33,078 nucleotides of DNA, taken from positions 1-33,078 of the forward strand of contig JAEUTQ010000041.1 in assembly GCA_016787445.1 (NCBI GenBank). Direction: 5' to 3'. Within the stretch, counting starts at the first letter, position 1. The number at the start of each line of letters is the position of its first letter. Position numbers and translations under genes: made by a program. Of the stretch, positions 1-7,144 are shown one piece after another. Under the pieces are notes generated by a model. The model saw only the letters and a list, made by a program, of their open reading frames with translations, was not told the origin of the DNA and made no database searches. This stretch comes from Bacteroidia bacterium. Its GTDB lineage: Bacteria > Bacteroidota > Bacteroidia > B-17B0 > Aurantibacillaceae.

Positions 1-7
1 GTGAATT

Positions 8-670
8 ATGTCCAAAGTTAAACTTTCTTATTTACTATTATTAGTAGTTCCGTTATTATTGGTGGTTTGGTTTTTTTACAATAAAAACCAGAACAAACCG
101 CTGCGTTCATTACCTTTTTACGGACCAAAACGGGCGTTAAAAATTAATGATACAACGTACCATACCATACCTCCCTTCTTTTTCATCAATCAATACAATC
201 AAAAAATTACGGAAGCCGATGTAAAAGGAAAAGTGTATGTAACGGATTACTTTTTCACTACCTGCCAATCAATTTGTCCGGTGATGAGTACCAGTTTAGA
301 ACGCGTTTACAAAGAGTTTCATAATCGTGGTGATTTTATGATACTTTCACATACGGTAGATCCTGAAACCGATTCGGTGGCACAATTGTTGAGTTATGCT
401 AAATTACATGGCGTAAAAGATACTAAGTGGATGTTTGTGACAGGAGAAAAAAAACATTTATATGAAGTAGCGCGTAAAGGCTATTTATTAAATGCGGAAG
501 AAGGCGACGGTGGTGCAGAAGATTTCATCCATACACAAAACTTTGCTTTGATTGATAAAGAAAGACACATCAGAGGTTTTTATGACGGAACCGACAGCAC
601 TGATGTAAACAATTTGATTACTGATATTAAATTATTATTACAAGAGTATGATTTCAAAGCAAAAAATTAA
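8..670 (+). CDS. Sco1/SenC-family copper chaperone, membrane anchored
   Basis: Sco proteins deliver copper to the CuA site of cytochrome c oxidase or act as thiol-disulfide reductases for that site, facing the periplasm. The 220-residue protein has one N-terminal membrane segment (about residues 7-23) followed by a thioredoxin-like domain. The copper ligands are visible: the CxxxC motif CQSIC (Cys86, Cys90) and a distal histidine (His175 in DFIHTQNF). The length is normal for the family. The ATG lies only seven bases from the window edge, so upstream context is not visible. Its 3' end overlaps the next gene, a TlpA-like thioredoxin, by 23 bases. The overlap suggests co-transcription and a joint role in metallating or reducing respiratory oxidase or cytochrome c. 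The family call is firm; the exact client is inferred. Confidence 0.92.
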   Translation: MSKVKLSYLLLLVVPLLLVVWFFYNKNQNKPLRSLPFYGPKRALKINDTTYHTIPPFFFINQYNQKITEADVKGKVYVTDYFFTTCQSICPVMSTSLERVYKEFHNRGDFMILSHTVDPETDSVAQLLSYAKLHGVKDTKWMFVTGEKKHLYEVARKGYLLNAEEGDGGAEDFIHTQNFALIDKERHIRGFYDGTDSTDVNNLITDIKLLLQEYDFKAKN

Positions 671-1136
671 ACTAACAGTCTTTGGATTACTCTTTGTTGG
701 ATTTGCCACTGCGCAAAACAAACCTTCTGTTTACAAAATTGATGATTTACTAAAACGGATTCACAACAGTAGTGATACGATTTATGTAATTAATTTTTGG
801 GCCACCTGGTGCAAGCCTTGTGTTCAGGAATTACCTGACTTTGAGAAATTAGGTTTAGAAACTAAAAACACGAAGGTGAAAGTGCTATTGGTGAGTATGG
901 ATTTTAAAGAAAACCTGTCAGACAAAGTGCTTCCGTTCTTGCAAAAAAACAATTACAAAACCGAGTGCGTATTGTTAGATGAAATAGACGGTAATAGTTT
1001 TATTAATAAAGTAAATCCAAAGTGGAGCGGCGCTATTCCTGCCACCTATGTCACCAAACAAAACAAGAAGCAGGAAGAATTTGTTGAGAAAAAGTTACAT
1101 TACGAAGAAATCAAAGAAATTTTAGGAAAATTTTAG
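648..1136 (+). CDS. TlpA/ResA-like periplasmic thioredoxin
   Basis: This is a small exported thiol-disulfide oxidoreductase. The 162-residue protein starts with a signal peptide that probably ends at about residue 22 (FATAQ), followed by one thioredoxin fold. The active site is WCKPC (Cys55, Cys58), preceded by INFWAT as in TlpA/ResA proteins. A cis-proline loop (GAIPATYV) lies near residues 126-133. Such proteins keep haem-binding or copper-site cysteines reduced outside the cytoplasm. The gene begins inside the last 23 bases of the Sco gene, so translation is probably coupled. This fits a pair serving cytochrome oxidase or cytochrome c maturation. The alternative is a general periplasmic reductase; the sequence does not identify the partner. 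A small hairpin follows the stop codon. Confidence 0.9.
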   Translation: MISKQKIKLTVFGLLFVGFATAQNKPSVYKIDDLLKRIHNSSDTIYVINFWATWCKPCVQELPDFEKLGLETKNTKVKVLLVSMDFKENLSDKVLPFLQKNNYKTECVLLDEIDGNSFINKVNPKWSGAIPATYVTKQNKKQEEFVEKKLHYEEIKEILGKF

Positions 1137-1145
1137 ATTCAAATA

Positions 1146-1168
1146 AACAAACTGATGACCAGTTTGTT
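1146..1168 (+). terminator. Possible terminator after the thioredoxin gene
   Basis: There is a perfect 9-bp inverted repeat, AACAAACTG / CAGTTTGTT, with a five-base loop, starting nine bases after the thioredoxin stop. The 3' arm is T-rich but no long T run follows, and the stem is GC-poor, so termination strength is uncertain. Confidence 0.45.
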
Positions 1169-1261
1169 ATATACTCAACGTTCAAAATACATTTATTGTC
1201 GATTACTAAGCTTAATCACATTTTAATTCGTTAAAATATCAAAAAGCCTTGTAATTTTTAG

Positions 1262-1269
1262 TATCTTTG
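1262..1269 (+). promoter_or_regulatory. Bacteroidetes -7 box for the primary sigma gene
   Basis: TATCTTTG matches the Bacteroidetes -7 consensus TAnnTTTG exactly and lies 40 bases before the sigma-factor ATG, giving an inferred leader of about 35 bases. I could not identify a convincing -33 TTTG at the usual spacing. Confidence 0.55.
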
Positions 1270-1308
1270 CACGTTTATTAGAGAAACCAACGTTTTTATT
1301 TTTATTAG

Positions 1309-2172
1309 ATGAGACAGCTCAAAATTACCAAATCAATCACCAACCGTGAAAGTGCCTCTTTAGACAAATACCTTCAGGAAATAGGCCGCGAAGAACTCAT
1401 TACCGCAGAGGAAGAAGTTCATTTGGCAAAAAAAATCAAAGAAGGCGACCAGAGAGCACTTGAAAAGTTGACGAGAGCAAACTTACGTTTCGTTGTTTCC
1501 GTAGCAAAACAATACCAAAATCAAGGGTTAAGCCTACCCGACCTTATCAATGAAGGTAATTTAGGTTTAATTAAAGCCGCTAAGCGATTTGACGAAACCC
1601 GCGGTTTTAAATTTATTTCTTACGCTGTATGGTGGATTCGTCAGAGTATCCTTCAGGCTTTGGCCGAACAATCGCGTATTGTACGTTTACCTTTAAATCA
1701 GGTAGGTTCGTTAAACAAAATCAATAAGGCTTACTCTAAATTAGAACAGGAATTTGAACGTGAACCAAGTGCGGAAGAATTAGCTGAGATTTTAGATTTA
1801 CCAATCGACAAAGTTGCTGATACCATGAAAGTGAGCGGTCGCCATGTAAGTATGGACGCGCCTTTCGCTAACGGGGAAGAAAGCTCTTTATTAGATGTAT
1901 TAATTAATCATGATTCGCCAAAAGCGGATAACGGTTTAATTAATGAGTCATTATCAAAAGAAATCGACCGTGCATTATCAACCTTAACCGAAAGAGAACG
2001 CGATGTGGTGAAGTTGTTTTTCGGAATAGGAATGAACCATGGCTTAACATTGGAAGAAATTGGTGATAAATTTGATTTAACCCGCGAACGCGTACGTCAA
2101 ATCAAAGAAAAAGCCATCCGTCGTTTACGCCATAGCTCCCGTAGCAAATTGCTACAACAGTACTTAGGTTAG
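1309..2172 (+). CDS. rpoD: RNA polymerase primary sigma factor (RpoD/SigA)
   Basis: This is the housekeeping sigma-70 subunit that directs RNA polymerase to most promoters. The 287-residue protein has region 1.2 ([16 protein letters not shown]), region 2 with the melting helix (about residues 50-130, including [10 protein letters not shown]), region 3, and region 4 with the -35 recognition helix-turn-helix near the C-terminus ([20 protein letters not shown]). It lacks region 1.1 and the long non-conserved insert of E. coli RpoD. That short form is the usual primary sigma factor of Bacteroidota, whose promoters carry TAnnTTTG. The gene stands alone between a good -7 box and a strong hairpin terminator. 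Its near-perfect conservation of regions 2 and 4 argues against an alternative sigma factor. Confidence 0.95.
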   Translation: MRQLKITKSITNRESASLDKYLQEIGREELITAEEEVHLAKKIKEGDQRALEKLTRANLRFVVSVAKQYQNQGLSLPDLINEGNLGLIKAAKRFDETRGFKFISYAVWWIRQSILQALAEQSRIVRLPLNQVGSLNKINKAYSKLEQEFEREPSAEELAEILDLPIDKVADTMKVSGRHVSMDAPFANGEESSLLDVLINHDSPKADNGLINESLSKEIDRALSTLTERERDVVKLFFGIGMNHGLTLEEIGDKFDLTRERVRQIKEKAIRRLRHSSRSKLLQQYLG

Positions 2173-2190
2173 TTTTAGTTTTTATTATTT

Positions 2191-2224
2191 AAAAGCCCTG
2201 AGGTTTAAACACTTCAGGGCTTTT
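2191..2224 (+). terminator. Intrinsic terminator after rpoD
   Basis: A 14-bp stem (AAAAGCCCTGAGGT / ACTTCAGGGCTTTT, one G-T wobble) with a six-base loop runs directly into a T run, 18 bases after the stop codon. This is a textbook rho-independent terminator. Confidence 0.85.
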
Positions 2225-2293
2225 TAGTTGACCCTTCCCTCACTTTTAACCCTCCCTTAATCATTCCTTAACACCTTACCCAACTTTTGGCAT

Positions 2294-2301
2294 TAGGTTT
2301 G
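2294..2301 (+). promoter_or_regulatory. Bacteroidetes -7 box for the 65-residue small protein
   Basis: TAGGTTTG matches TAnnTTTG and lies 24 bases before the ATG at 2326. It falls inside a longer open frame that would begin at a TTG at 2287, which argues for the downstream ATG as the real start. No clear -33 element was found. Confidence 0.5.
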
Positions 2302-2325
2302 CGTATAGTATATAAAAGAACAGAT

Positions 2326-2523
2326 ATGAATACAACGCAAGCGATAGTGTTATTGAAAAACGGAACCAAAAAATTCGGTTCTATTATAAATTCTGAATTA
2401 AACGGAACCATTTTATTTATTGCCGGAGATGAATCGCTTTTTCTCGACAACGAAAAGGCTAGTCAATTAATACAATACATTCCGGTTGAAGATATCGAGT
2501 CTATCGACACTTATTTGAAATAA
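2326..2523 (+). CDS. Small conserved-looking protein, possible Sm-like beta-barrel
   Basis: I do not recognise a named family. The 65-residue protein has no signal peptide or membrane segment, so it should be cytoplasmic. Its pattern of short beta strands, AIVLLKNGTKKFG then TILFI then YIPVEDIESIDTYLK, resembles a small SH3/Sm-like barrel in which a strand, a K/R-N-G turn and a second strand are followed by a closing strand. That reading is inference from pattern only. I chose the ATG at 2326 over an upstream TTG because the -7 box lies between them. The gene has its own promoter just after the rpoD terminator, and its last 13 bases overlap the 3' end of the convergent pseudouridine synthase gene. 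Confidence 0.75.
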   Translation: MNTTQAIVLLKNGTKKFGSIINSELNGTILFIAGDESLFLDNEKASQLIQYIPVEDIESIDTYLK

Positions 2524-3209
2524 TTCCATACCGGATCGTTCATTAACGGTGCGGCTTTCACAATCACCTCTTCCTTTTTTACAGGATGCATGAATTGCAG
2601 CTGATAGGCATGCAAATGTATCGACCCATCTTTATTGGTTCTATCGAAACCATATTTTAAGTCACCTTTAATCGGACAACCAATGGCAGATAATTGCGCA
2701 CGGATTTGATGATGTCTTCCTGTCAATAATTTTATCTCCAACAAATGATAGGTATCGCTCGATTTAATGTACTTATAAATTAACTCCGACTTCAATCCAT
2801 CTTTCACCGGTTTTTCATGCGCTTTGGATTTATTAAGCTTTTCATTCTTCAATAAATAATGAATCAAATGATCCTCGGTTTTTGCAGGCTTGTTCTTTAC
2901 CACCGCCCAATACGTTTTTTGTAAATCCTTTTCGCGTATCATTTCATTAAAGCGCGAAAGTCCCTTGCTCGTTTTAGCAAAAATGACTAATCCTGATACC
3001 GGTCTATCCAAACGATGGATGACGCCCATAAAAACATTTCCGGGTTTGTTGTCTCTTTCCTTGATATAGTTCTTCAACTTCTCGCTAAGCGGCATATCAC
3101 CGGTTTTATCGCCCTGTACAATTTCTCCGGGTAATTTATTTATAATAAGGATGTGATTGTCTTCGTAAACAATCTGCTCTTTATGAATTGTATTTTGCAG
3201 TGGGTTCAA
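2511..3209 (-). CDS. RluA-family pseudouridine synthase
   Basis: The enzyme isomerises uridine to pseudouridine in rRNA or tRNA. The 232-residue protein has the catalytic motif HRLDRPVSG, with the nucleophilic aspartate at about Asp68. Further family segments include VVYEDNHI-type strands at the N-terminus and TGRHHQIRAQL near residue 165. There is no N-terminal S4 domain, which fits the smaller RluA-type enzymes, so the target base cannot be told from sequence. No ATG is available near the N-terminus: the frame starts at a TTG (3209) only five bases after the upstream deacetylase stop, so the two are probably one transcript. The 3' end overlaps the convergent small-protein gene by 13 bases. 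Confidence 0.88.
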   Translation of the reverse strand: MNPLQNTIHKEQIVYEDNHILIINKLPGEIVQGDKTGDMPLSEKLKNYIKERDNKPGNVFMGVIHRLDRPVSGLVIFAKTSKGLSRFNEMIREKDLQKTYWAVVKNKPAKTEDHLIHYLLKNEKLNKSKAHEKPVKDGLKSELIYKYIKSSDTYHLLEIKLLTGRHHQIRAQLSAIGCPIKGDLKYGFDRTNKDGSIHLHAYQLQFMHPVKKEEVIVKAAPLMNDPVWNYFK

Positions 3210-3214
3210 GTCAA

Positions 3215-4534
3215 TTAATTTTTTAAAGCCATTTTAATAATATCTTCATAAACTGTTGTCCATCCCTTCCATTCATCAACACTTCCCATTGTATCATTAT
3301 GTATAATGGTGACTAATTCACCCTGATGTTTCTTTACTTCATCAATAATTGGTTTTACATAATTCATGGCAGTACTCACATCGGCTTTATTGGTGAATTT
3401 AAGCGTTGTTTCAACGATGCAGAATGGATGAATGGTAAGATTCGTTTCTTCTTCCGAATCCAAATCATACCAAACATACGGCATACAATAGGAGGCTCTG
3501 AAACCATTGTAATTTCCATAACCCATCGAATAATCATTTGCTATGCCGGCTTGCAATAAAGCCTGATAGGTTTCAGGAAAAGAAATCATTGAAAAATGTT
3601 GCCGGCTGTTTTTAATGTCTCTATGCGTAATATTCGCCAATCTGTTTATTTCAATTTTCAACTGATTTAAATTATTATTGGAACGATACGACGGATGAAT
3701 ACCAATCTTAGCATAATCTGCCAAATGCTTTATCAATACCTGAAAATCCTTATTGTTAGCAGGATGATTTTTATCGTTCACACCATAATCACCCAACAAA
3801 AAAAAGTACATCACTTTTATATTATACTTTTTCTGTACTTCCAGTAAAAAAGAATAGGAATCAAACGGATCAACCATTTTATTCATCACCACTTTAGAAC
3901 GTTCTAAAATTTCACTGAAACTAAATTTGGAAAGACTTTTCAAAAAACCTCCCAATGAGCGCATGATACCTTTGAACTTAAACTTATATGCGTTATCGAT
4001 ATCAACTGTAGATAAAAAACTAAAATGATGCTGCTTGAATTCTATTCCCGGATAATTTTGAGAGATTAAGTTTTTTATTTGCGCAAACCATTCGTTTACC
4101 AATGGAAACTGAATGAAATCATATTGAAACGCCAAACTGCTTTTCACATCGAAACGATTGTATTTGTCTTGTTTAAAAGGTAAATACTCCTCATATCGGC
4201 TCAACAACCAAAAGGCTGCTGATAAAATATCAAACGGTATTTGGCCTGAATTTTTAAAAAAAATCCGTTTATATACTTCGTGATTATGAACTTCGATGTG
4301 ATGATCTTTTACCCCGTACTCAAATAATAAACCGGATGGAATTATTTTAATACTTTCTTTTACAAACTTCTGTGAAGAGTAATTAATCTTTACCGAATTA
4401 TGTTGTTCAAACAATACCGGGTTTTGCGTGATGGAATAATCCAATCCCAAATAATCCTTCATTAAAATATTGAGGATAAATTTTAAACGCGGACTACTCT
4501 TCTCAGAATATATGAGTACGGTTGTTTGCACCAT
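3215..4534 (-). CDS. Polysaccharide deacetylase-like protein with long N-terminal extension
   Basis: The C-terminal half (about residues 170-439) looks like the NodB/CE4 deacetylase fold. It has an acidic TVDID motif at 176-180, IGIHPS at 279-282 supplying a metal-type histidine, and ANDYSMGYG at about 332-340. The first 165 residues form a separate N-terminal domain, as in a Bacteroidota family that annotators call polysaccharide deacetylase family protein. No signal peptide is evident. The metal triad is not the classic NodB set (D-D plus HxxxH), so catalysis is uncertain; it may act on a cell-surface polysaccharide precursor. It is followed within six bases by the pseudouridine synthase gene and preceded by the terminator of the phosphohexomutase operon. 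The fold call is fairly sure; the substrate is unknown. Confidence 0.75.
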   Translation of the reverse strand: MVQTTVLIYSEKSSPRLKFILNILMKDYLGLDYSITQNPVLFEQHNSVKINYSSQKFVKESIKIIPSGLLFEYGVKDHHIEVHNHEVYKRIFFKNSGQIPFDILSAAFWLLSRYEEYLPFKQDKYNRFDVKSSLAFQYDFIQFPLVNEWFAQIKNLISQNYPGIEFKQHHFSFLSTVDIDNAYKFKFKGIMRSLGGFLKSLSKFSFSEILERSKVVMNKMVDPFDSYSFLLEVQKKYNIKVMYFFLLGDYGVNDKNHPANNKDFQVLIKHLADYAKIGIHPSYRSNNNLNQLKIEINRLANITHRDIKNSRQHFSMISFPETYQALLQAGIANDYSMGYGNYNGFRASYCMPYVWYDLDSEEETNLTIHPFCIVETTLKFTNKADVSTAMNYVKPIIDEVKKHQGELVTIIHNDTMGSVDEWKGWTTVYEDIIKMALKN

Positions 4535-4556
4535 ATAAAATTAGGAAAAGCACAAA

Positions 4557-4577
4557 AAAAGGGCACAGGGCCCTTTT
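4557..4577 (-). terminator. Terminator of the dapF-mltG-phosphohexomutase operon
   Basis: A perfect 8-bp stem (AAAAGGGC / GCCCTTTT) with a five-base loop lies 25 bases beyond the phosphohexomutase stop. On the minus strand the stem is followed by seven consecutive T residues, the expected intrinsic terminator form for the leftward operon. Confidence 0.8.
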
Positions 4578-4601
4578 AAAATTATAAACACTGTAAAGTG
4601 A

Positions 4602-6008
4602 TTAACCTAATAAAGTATCCTGAGTTGCCTTCAGGATTTTACGCGTGTTTTCAATCGTATCACTTTCAGCATAGATTCTAAGAACAGGTTCAGTTCCGCT
4701 GGCACGAATCATCATCCATTGATCGTTTTCAAAATAATACTTCCAACCATCGATGGTTTCCAGTTTTTCAACCTTATAAGAGCCGAAGCTTTTGTATTTA
4801 TCTTCCTTACACTCTTTAATGATTCTTTGTTTAACCGCTTCATCCAAATGCAAATCGTTACGCTCATACACAAAACGACCGGTTAACTTATATAAGTCGT
4901 CGATTAGCTGTTCTAATGTTTTACCACTCTTGGCCATGTATTCCCAAATGGTTAAACCCATCCAAATCCCATCACGCTCCGGAATGTGTCCTTTAATGGC
5001 AATTCCTCCACTCTCTTCTCCTCCTAACAAAACGTCTTCCGTTACCATATAACCGGCAATGTATTTAAATCCAATTTGTGTAATGGTTAAAGGTAATTTA
5101 TAGGCTTCCGCTAATTTCTTCACGCGCGGAGTTACAGAGAATGCACAAATCAATTTTCCGTTGTACTTTTTCTCCTCCACTAAATATTTAATCAATAATA
5201 AAATGATGTGGTGAGAGTCCACAAAGTTTCCCTTGCTGTCGTATAATCCAATCCGGTCGGCATCACCATCGGTACATAAACCACAATTAATTTTGCCGTC
5301 CTTCTTTATTAATTCACTAAACTCTAATAAATTTTTATGAATCGGTTCCGGTGCTTGTCCGTGAAAACCGGGATTATTATCATTATGTAAATGCACAATA
5401 TCCGGAAACAAACGCTTCATGATGCGCTGACCGGCTCCATACATACTGTCATAAGCCAATTTCAAATTCGAATTCTTGATGGCTTTAATATCGAAATGCT
5501 CTTCCACATGTTTTAAATACATATCTTCCAGCGGAGCAATTTCTAATAAGCCTTTAGATTTTGCATCATTTAAATCAACTGCATTGTAATTGATAGTGCA
5601 TTTATCAGGAATTATATCTTCTACTTCTTGTATTTTTTCCGGCACTAATGGTCCGCCATAATGACCTTTTAGCTTAAATCCATTATAGGAAGGCGGATTG
5701 TGGCTTGCAGTAATAATAACTCCTAAAGAAGCTTTTAATTTGAGTGCTCCCAAAGAAACCATTGGTGTACTTACGAAATCCTTCGCTAAATAAACCTTAA
5801 TGTTTTTAGCGATACAAACTTTAGCAACAGTTTCAGCAAATAATTCTCCGGCGAAACGGCAATCATGTCCCACAACAATACTTGGCTTCTCGAAATTTTT
5901 TAATAACCAATTAGCCGTTGCTTCAGTTACACGCGCTACATTTTCTTCCGTAAAATCTTTTGCGATAATGGCTCTCCAGCCGTCGGTTCCAAACTTAATT
6001 TTTGTCAT
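4602..6008 (-). CDS. Phosphoglucomutase/phosphomannomutase family enzyme
   Basis: This is an alpha-D-phosphohexomutase that moves phosphate between C1 and C6 of a hexose phosphate in the cytoplasm, feeding sugar-nucleotide and polysaccharide synthesis. The 468-residue protein shows all four signature loops. These are the phosphoserine loop TASHNP (Ser102), the metal-binding loop DGDADR (247-252), the sugar-binding loop GGEESGG (329-335) and the C-terminal phosphate-binding loop RASGTEPVLR. The length and motif set are normal. It is the last gene of the leftward operon, 60 bases downstream of mltG and just before a strong terminator. Sequence alone does not separate glucose, mannose or glucosamine substrates; GGEESGG suggests a glucose/mannose mutase rather than GlmM. 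Confidence 0.9.
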   Translation of the reverse strand: MTKIKFGTDGWRAIIAKDFTEENVARVTEATANWLLKNFEKPSIVVGHDCRFAGELFAETVAKVCIAKNIKVYLAKDFVSTPMVSLGALKLKASLGVIITASHNPPSYNGFKLKGHYGGPLVPEKIQEVEDIIPDKCTINYNAVDLNDAKSKGLLEIAPLEDMYLKHVEEHFDIKAIKNSNLKLAYDSMYGAGQRIMKRLFPDIVHLHNDNNPGFHGQAPEPIHKNLLEFSELIKKDGKINCGLCTDGDADRIGLYDSKGNFVDSHHIILLLIKYLVEEKKYNGKLICAFSVTPRVKKLAEAYKLPLTITQIGFKYIAGYMVTEDVLLGGEESGGIAIKGHIPERDGIWMGLTIWEYMAKSGKTLEQLIDDLYKLTGRFVYERNDLHLDEAVKQRIIKECKEDKYKSFGSYKVEKLETIDGWKYYFENDQWMMIRASGTEPVLRIYAESDTIENTRKILKATQDTLLG

Positions 6009-6068
6009 AATGAAAATCAGAAGTCTAAAGATAATAAATAGCCTCTAATTGGAATAATTAAAGAGGGA

Positions 6069-7118
6069 TTAACGCATTATTCCCTTCTTATTCAAGGCTT
6101 TCTGATACGCATCCGCGTTACGTTGATGCTGTTCGTAGGTAGCGGCAAAATCGCTGTATCCGCTAAAATCAGGACGAGCACAGAAGAAAATAAAGTTATG
6201 CTTAGTGTAATTTAAAACGGCATCTATCGATTGAGTATTTACCAAACAAATTGGTCCGGGAGGTAAACCTTTATACTTATAGGTGTTATATGGAGAGTCA
6301 ATTTCCTTATCGGCATTCGTTACACGTTGCACCTCAAAATTTTTATTGGCAAATTTTAATGTTGGATCGGCTTGTAAAAGCATATCCTTTTTTACACGAT
6401 TGATGTAAACGCCTGCAATCTTTTGCTGTTCGCTGTAAATGCCACTTTCGCTTTGAACTATAGAAGCAATCGTTACAATCTCCGGTAAGGTAAATCCGAT
6501 TTTAGCGGCTCTTTCCTTGCGCGCTTTCGTGAAAACTGAGTCAAAATGCTCCTTTATTTCAGTAAATAATTCGTCAACAGTAACAGCCCAACTTACTTCA
6601 TACACATTGTTTAATATAAGTGCCATCACATTATCCGGATCCATGCCAAATTCCTTTTCTAAACGTGTATCATCGTGTAAAAAGTCTTCTACTTCATCAT
6701 AACTTAATTCGAGTTTATTATCCAGGTATTCTGCAAACTCATCCAGATTATGAATCTGAGAATTGAAAGTTAATTTTATTTTTTCCTGACGGTTGTTCTT
6801 TAACATGAGAATAATCTGACGATTATTCATACCATTTGTGACTTTAAATTTACCGGGATGTACATTTTTATCCAACTCCATTCGCTTAGCCATAAACTCA
6901 AACGACGTATGATTCTCAATAATATTTTCATTGTATAAAATCTCCAATAACAATTGGTAATCGGCTTCTTTGGGAATAAAAATATACTTGTAGTTTTTCC
7001 CCTCCGTATTCACATTCGGCTTATACAAATTAATATAAGCCCAATAGCTGCCAAAACCAACACCTGCCAAAACAAGTAACACGATTAATTTTGAAATTAG
7101 TTTTCTACCGAAGGCCAT
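6069..7118 (-). CDS. mltG: Endolytic murein transglycosylase MltG
   Basis: MltG (YceG-like) cleaves nascent peptidoglycan strands in the periplasm near the synthases and so sets strand length. The 349-residue protein has one N-terminal membrane anchor (about 9-30), a LysM-like segment (about 45-115), and the catalytic domain. That domain contains ASIVQSESG, with the probable catalytic glutamate at Glu224, then AGVYINRV, LQADPT and the conserved YNTYKYKGLPPGPI. All match the family. It lies 26 bases downstream of the multihaem cytochrome gene in the dapF operon. In many Bacteroidota mltG follows dapF and a GNAT gene more directly. Confidence 0.93.
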   Translation of the reverse strand: MAFGRKLISKLIVLLVLAGVGFGSYWAYINLYKPNVNTEGKNYKYIFIPKEADYQLLLEILYNENIIENHTSFEFMAKRMELDKNVHPGKFKVTNGMNNRQIILMLKNNRQEKIKLTFNSQIHNLDEFAEYLDNKLELSYDEVEDFLHDDTRLEKEFGMDPDNVMALILNNVYEVSWAVTVDELFTEIKEHFDSVFTKARKERAAKIGFTLPEIVTIASIVQSESGIYSEQQKIAGVYINRVKKDMLLQADPTLKFANKNFEVQRVTNADKEIDSPYNTYKYKGLPPGPICLVNTQSIDAVLNYTKHNFIFFCARPDFSGYSDFAATYEQHQRNADAYQKALNKKGIMR

Positions 7119-7144
7119 ATGGTTACAAAAATAAAAAGATTATT

